Source: Fasciolopsis buskii
Lineage: Eukaryota; Platyhelminthes; Trematoda; Plagiorchiida; Fasciolidae
Assembly (NCBI GenBank): GCA_008360955.1
Contig: LUCM01002408.1
Location: forward strand, 124,001-188,000
Length of the DNA stretch: 64,000 bases
Reading direction: 5' to 3'
A model generated the notes under the pieces. The model was not told where the DNA came from and made no database searches. It saw only the letters and a program-made list of their open reading frames with translations. The position numbers were made by a program, and so were the translations under genes. Position 1 is the stretch's first letter. Every line of letters begins with the position of its first letter. Below, in pieces: positions 60,891 through 64,000 of the stretch.

Positions 60891-62680
60891 TATTGCTTAA
60901 GGGTGCATGCGAACAATGTAGAGTGCATGTATAGTAGAACTGTAATAACTTAGCAGAAATAGATCAGAACGGGATATATATTGGTATATATCTCAAATTC
61001 TTCACGAGACTTGCTTGGTTTCATGATCGGATATTATGCAAGTATCACAACTCACAAACGCAGGGTTCAGTTGGAAGATGGTGGTGGGTATCGAGATATG
61101 TCCGTGGTAGTCGGATTGACCGATTTTATAAAATGGACATGAATGTTAAACTGCCTTGAAGAAAGTCTTCAAAGGCCATCAATACAGGGTGAAAAAAATT
61201 GTCAAGACTGACCAAAAGAGCCGAAGGGAAGAGTAATGATGGCCGATTAATACCCAGCATTAAAATGGGGATGTCAAAGGACGTCAGCCATTTGACCGTG
61301 GATCCTGCAGCAAAAAAATATTTAAAAGCCTTTTGGAAATGTGGAAGGACGAAGAACTTTGATAGAGAGTTGTGGCAGATCGTTCTTTGAAGACTTGTAG
61401 AAGAATAACAAAGCCCTTGGCATTGAGGAGAGCAACGACTGGTCCGGTATGTGTTGAATAAGATATCTGACGCTGACATGCCAGTGTGAAAAAAAGAACG
61501 GTTCCCTTTGCTCCTTTTGTTTGCTTTCGGGAGCCTGACTGATGGCAATTATTGGTAACGTGATAGTTGCGGTTGTCGAAGGAAAAATTGGGCTGATGCT
61601 GGCGATAGACAATGAAGGCGGCGTTTGAAACGAGGGTGCCGTCTTGACGATTAGTCTTCAACGTGGTGGGCACGTTAGCCACGGTCGGGCAGCTCCAGCA
61701 GTAAAGCTGTTTAATTGGGAGGGCTTGTCCGCCCAAAGAATCGCAAGGTTTGTGGATCATACTATGTGGCGTCGATATCTAGACAGACTTGCAACTGGTT
61801 CATCAGTTTGCGTTGATGATCCATGCAGATTAAACGCAATGTTCACCCCATCGCGGCCCGTGGAGCGGATCAGTCTGTTTTCTCAGTGTGTTAGGATGTG
61901 CAAAGAAGGGGCCATGAGCCAAATAGTAAACCCTTGGCGAGATACGAATGCAAACGCTCACATCTAGAACGGAAAAAGAAGAATAGACATCAGTTTGGAA
62001 GTATTCTTTTTGAGGGTTATGGTGTATGCAACGATAAGAACAAGAAGTGATAGATGTTACGTAGAATGAGGAGTTAGACTCTGGCAAACTTCGCAATTGA
62101 AGTGGGCTATTTGTCACATGCAGGAAGAAGAAGAATTTATATGAGGGCATTAAATGTTAGTTTGGGAGTAAGCGAGAATGTGATAAGAATACTTATGTCT
62201 ATTTATATGCTTGCTGCATACGTATTAAACGGGATCGAATGCTAGGTGAAAATTTCGCTGACTTTGTTTTATTGACGACGTTTTTCTGCCTATACCTGCA
62301 AAGGTATGCCCCTGTAGAGACTACTGATAATTAAAGTGGATAAACCTTGTTAATTGAGCTGAGATAAGACTTCGAGCGTTATATTCAATTAGTATCATAG
62401 GTACGGCCCATAGGCTTTTTCTATTGGAATGTAGGGATCGTGCAAGCGTACCGGAGGCAGGAGGAATCATTCTTGTATGTTGACTGGTTTATTCCACAGG
62501 GGAAATATCTGATGATGAAGACAGTTTCCCCAAGTGCTATCCTCTGCATTGGAACTGACACTAAGAACTCAGCCTGTCACAAGCCATAGAAAGAGTTATT
62601 CCTTACTTCGTGTGCGGAGAGGCACACAATTTCGCCAATGAATTTACAAAAGAAGGAGAGGTTAATTTGAACTCGACGCA
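60891..62680. other. No gene firmly recognised
   Basis: Frames on both strands reach 158 codons (61284-61760 minus), 140 (61126-61548 minus), 107 (61644-61967 plus) and 106 (61830-62150 minus). They overlap heavily in different frames, and I recognise no motif. If the repeat at 60.6-60.9 kb is an LTR, this would be the gag position, but no CCHC knuckle is visible. Confidence 0.35.
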
Positions 62681-62683
62681 GCC

Positions 62684-63340
62684 ATGAGGCGTCGGGGAGT
62701 AGTATTGTGCAATGTTCCATGGGGTATAGCCAAGAAGAATAGCCAAGAAGTTGTTTCTCAAATGCTTGTTGAACATTCTCAGCCTAGAAAACTATTTTTC
62801 AAGACCATGCAGAGTATCCTTGGACTGTTTGCGAGCGGCGGACTACAAGTCATTTCATGTTTAAGTGCACTAAATATGCAAATTGCTGGCGTGACACATA
62901 GATGGAGCTCAGTGGCAGATGTCGATATATGGCCGGGATCCCCAAACGTCAGAATCGTTACGTATTGGGCGGAAACATTGAACTGAGCTGGAAAGCAATG
63001 GTAATACGTAATATGCGGTGAAAACCAGGCCGAACGTCAGACAAATTGGATAAAAACACGCATTTGGCAAGCGGCCGAAAAAACGATGAGGGTGGAGGAA
63101 TACTGTCATGATCGTCTCGAAATATCCGGAGGATATTTTCGATGCTGTGGATATGGAACTCCCAAGAATATGGATTGTATTTGCATGCAGATGGCAGCAA
63201 CCTATATTGAGAGGTGCGCGGATGAGAGAAAGTTTGTGTAAAAACCTTCCCGAAATATATAAGCCAAGAATAGCCTCTATGCTGTTATTTCTCGCAGCTT
63301 TTGATCTTAGTGAGCAGTGCGGGTGGGTAATATGACGTGC
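62684..63340 (+). pseudogene. Possible CR1-like endonuclease relic
   Basis: Plus-strand blocks in the order expected for an APE-type endonuclease: QIAGVTHRW near 62880-62906 (family (V/L)TETW); NDEGGGIL at about 63085-63110 (DRxxxGGGVL). ELPRIWIVF...ILRGARMRES is at about 63150-63225 (Ex(I/V)W...IL.G..YRP), and ASMLLFLAAFDLSEQCGW near 63280-63325 (LLxGDFNxPxIxW). Spacing is close to normal except between the first two. Each match is weak and key residues are lost (THRW, AAFD), so it rests on collinearity alone. Confidence 0.35.
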
Positions 63341-63445
63341 GAGAACCGTTCCAGAGCCAGTAGTAACCGTGCTTTTGCCAATCGCAAATATGCGAGCTGA
63401 TGCATCCATTGCGAATAGCGGCGTGGTTTCGGTTGGAGGGGCCAT
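62909..63445 (-). other. 178-codon minus-strand open frame, probably antisense
   Basis: This frame is open across the possible plus-strand endonuclease relic. Its peptide has hydrophobic stretches (LTFGLVFTAYYVLPLLSS) but no domain. If the plus-strand reading is right, this is only its antisense shadow. I list it because it is the second-longest open frame in the window. Confidence 0.2.
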
Positions 63446-64000
63446 TCCTCGAGCGCCAGTCCTAGCTAGCAGGTGCCTAGCAGAAGTGATAGGATAGCAA
63501 ATTTGAAATTGCTATTACGAGGACGGAACCGGTGACAGCGCGCCTACTCCGGGTGTGGGATGTGAAACGCAAAAGAGAGAAGTAGTCTGGCTTGGATGCC
63601 AGCTTCGGGTTATGGTAATTATTGGATCGCAAAAAACATGCCTGCAACATTGTGCATCTATTCCGTAAGATGTTGCAACTAGAATTGAGCTGTGGCAGCA
63701 GTTTCAGGGGTAGCTGAAGGTTTGGGGCTACCAAGAACGAACTATTCAGCCTTAACAAGCCAGTAAAGCGAATAAGATGACATGAGAAGCCAGGAGTACA
63801 CAGGCTGAAGGTGTCTAAAACCATGGAATGCGATGAAAGCATTGATCCATTAAAAAGTGCGTTGACATTTTCGTCAGCCCACATTGGAAAAATTTCAATG
63901 GAACAGTAGTCCAGGATAAGTCTTCCGTGAGATTTATATTACCAACTTGCTTTTCAGAGTTCTAAAATTCCTGTGCACCGACCGAGTTAGCCTCCTAGAT
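63446..64000. other. No gene recognised
   Basis: A 135-codon minus frame (63477-63884), leucine/serine-rich, has no recognisable motif. The window ends without a clear feature boundary. Confidence 0.45.

Noticed and set aside
61126..61760. Minus frames of 140 and 158 codons as a retroelement RT
   Set aside because: I tried to match RT and endonuclease motif orders and found none; both frames overlap each other in different phases.
1..64000. CRISPR array, bacterial operons, phage or plasmid features
   Set aside because: No regularly spaced direct repeats, no long tightly packed ORFs and no ribosome-binding pattern; the window is eukaryotic.

Overview
This is eukaryotic, intron- or intergene-type DNA. 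It is AT-rich, no open frame exceeds 214 codons, there is no operon-like packing, and microsatellites and degenerate retroelements are scattered throughout. The retroelement proteins read most like those of digenean trematodes (liver and blood flukes), especially an RTE-clade endonuclease/reverse transcriptase with the LRNDREQW and AAGP(E/D)ELS motifs. The fluke assignment is an inference from remembered family motifs, not a database result. I could not establish any complete cellular protein-coding gene.

Layout. 1-14.5 kb: mostly featureless DNA, with a cluster of TGACCT/AGGTCA hexamers (3.3 kb), a degenerate GATT repeat (7.9 kb) and a tRNA-like sequence (9.3 kb). 14.55-17.6 kb: a nearly full-length dead RTE-type non-LTR retrotransposon on the minus strand, running from endonuclease through linker and RT to the C-terminal tail. 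19-21.5 kb: CA repeats, an AACTG repeat, and a repeat with a hairpin-GAAA core resembling Penelope-associated hammerhead motifs (second copy at 45.4 kb). 23.6-24.4 kb: a 719-bp fold-back retroposon with tRNA-like arms and perfect 12-bp flanking direct repeats; a shorter relative at 49.7 kb has 10-bp flanking repeats. 28.6 and 35.05 kb: two copies of a tRNA-derived SINE. 38.0-40.7 kb: a CR1/Jockey-like ORF2 relic on the minus strand. 42.1 and 48.9 kb: two 5'-truncated RTE tails on the minus strand. 46.6 kb: a possible exon with a hydrophobic segment. 52.3 and 60.6 kb: a pair of related LTR-end-like repeats. 53.8, 56.4-57.5 and 58.6-60.3 kb: further CR1-like relics on the minus strand. 62.7-63.3 kb: a possible CR1-like endonuclease on the plus strand.

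How the parts relate. The non-LTR elements are autonomous families (RTE and CR1-like). The tRNA-derived SINEs and the fold-back retroposon are non-autonomous and would have relied on such machinery. All recognisable autonomous copies are broken by stops, frameshifts or substitutions at catalytic motifs (YADF, FADK, SDY). Seven of the eight autonomous relics lie on the minus strand, which would fit an intron of a plus-strand host gene. The most distinctive item is the fold-back SINE-like family: its RNA would form a hairpin several hundred bases long, built from antisense and sense copies of a pol III promoter-bearing unit.
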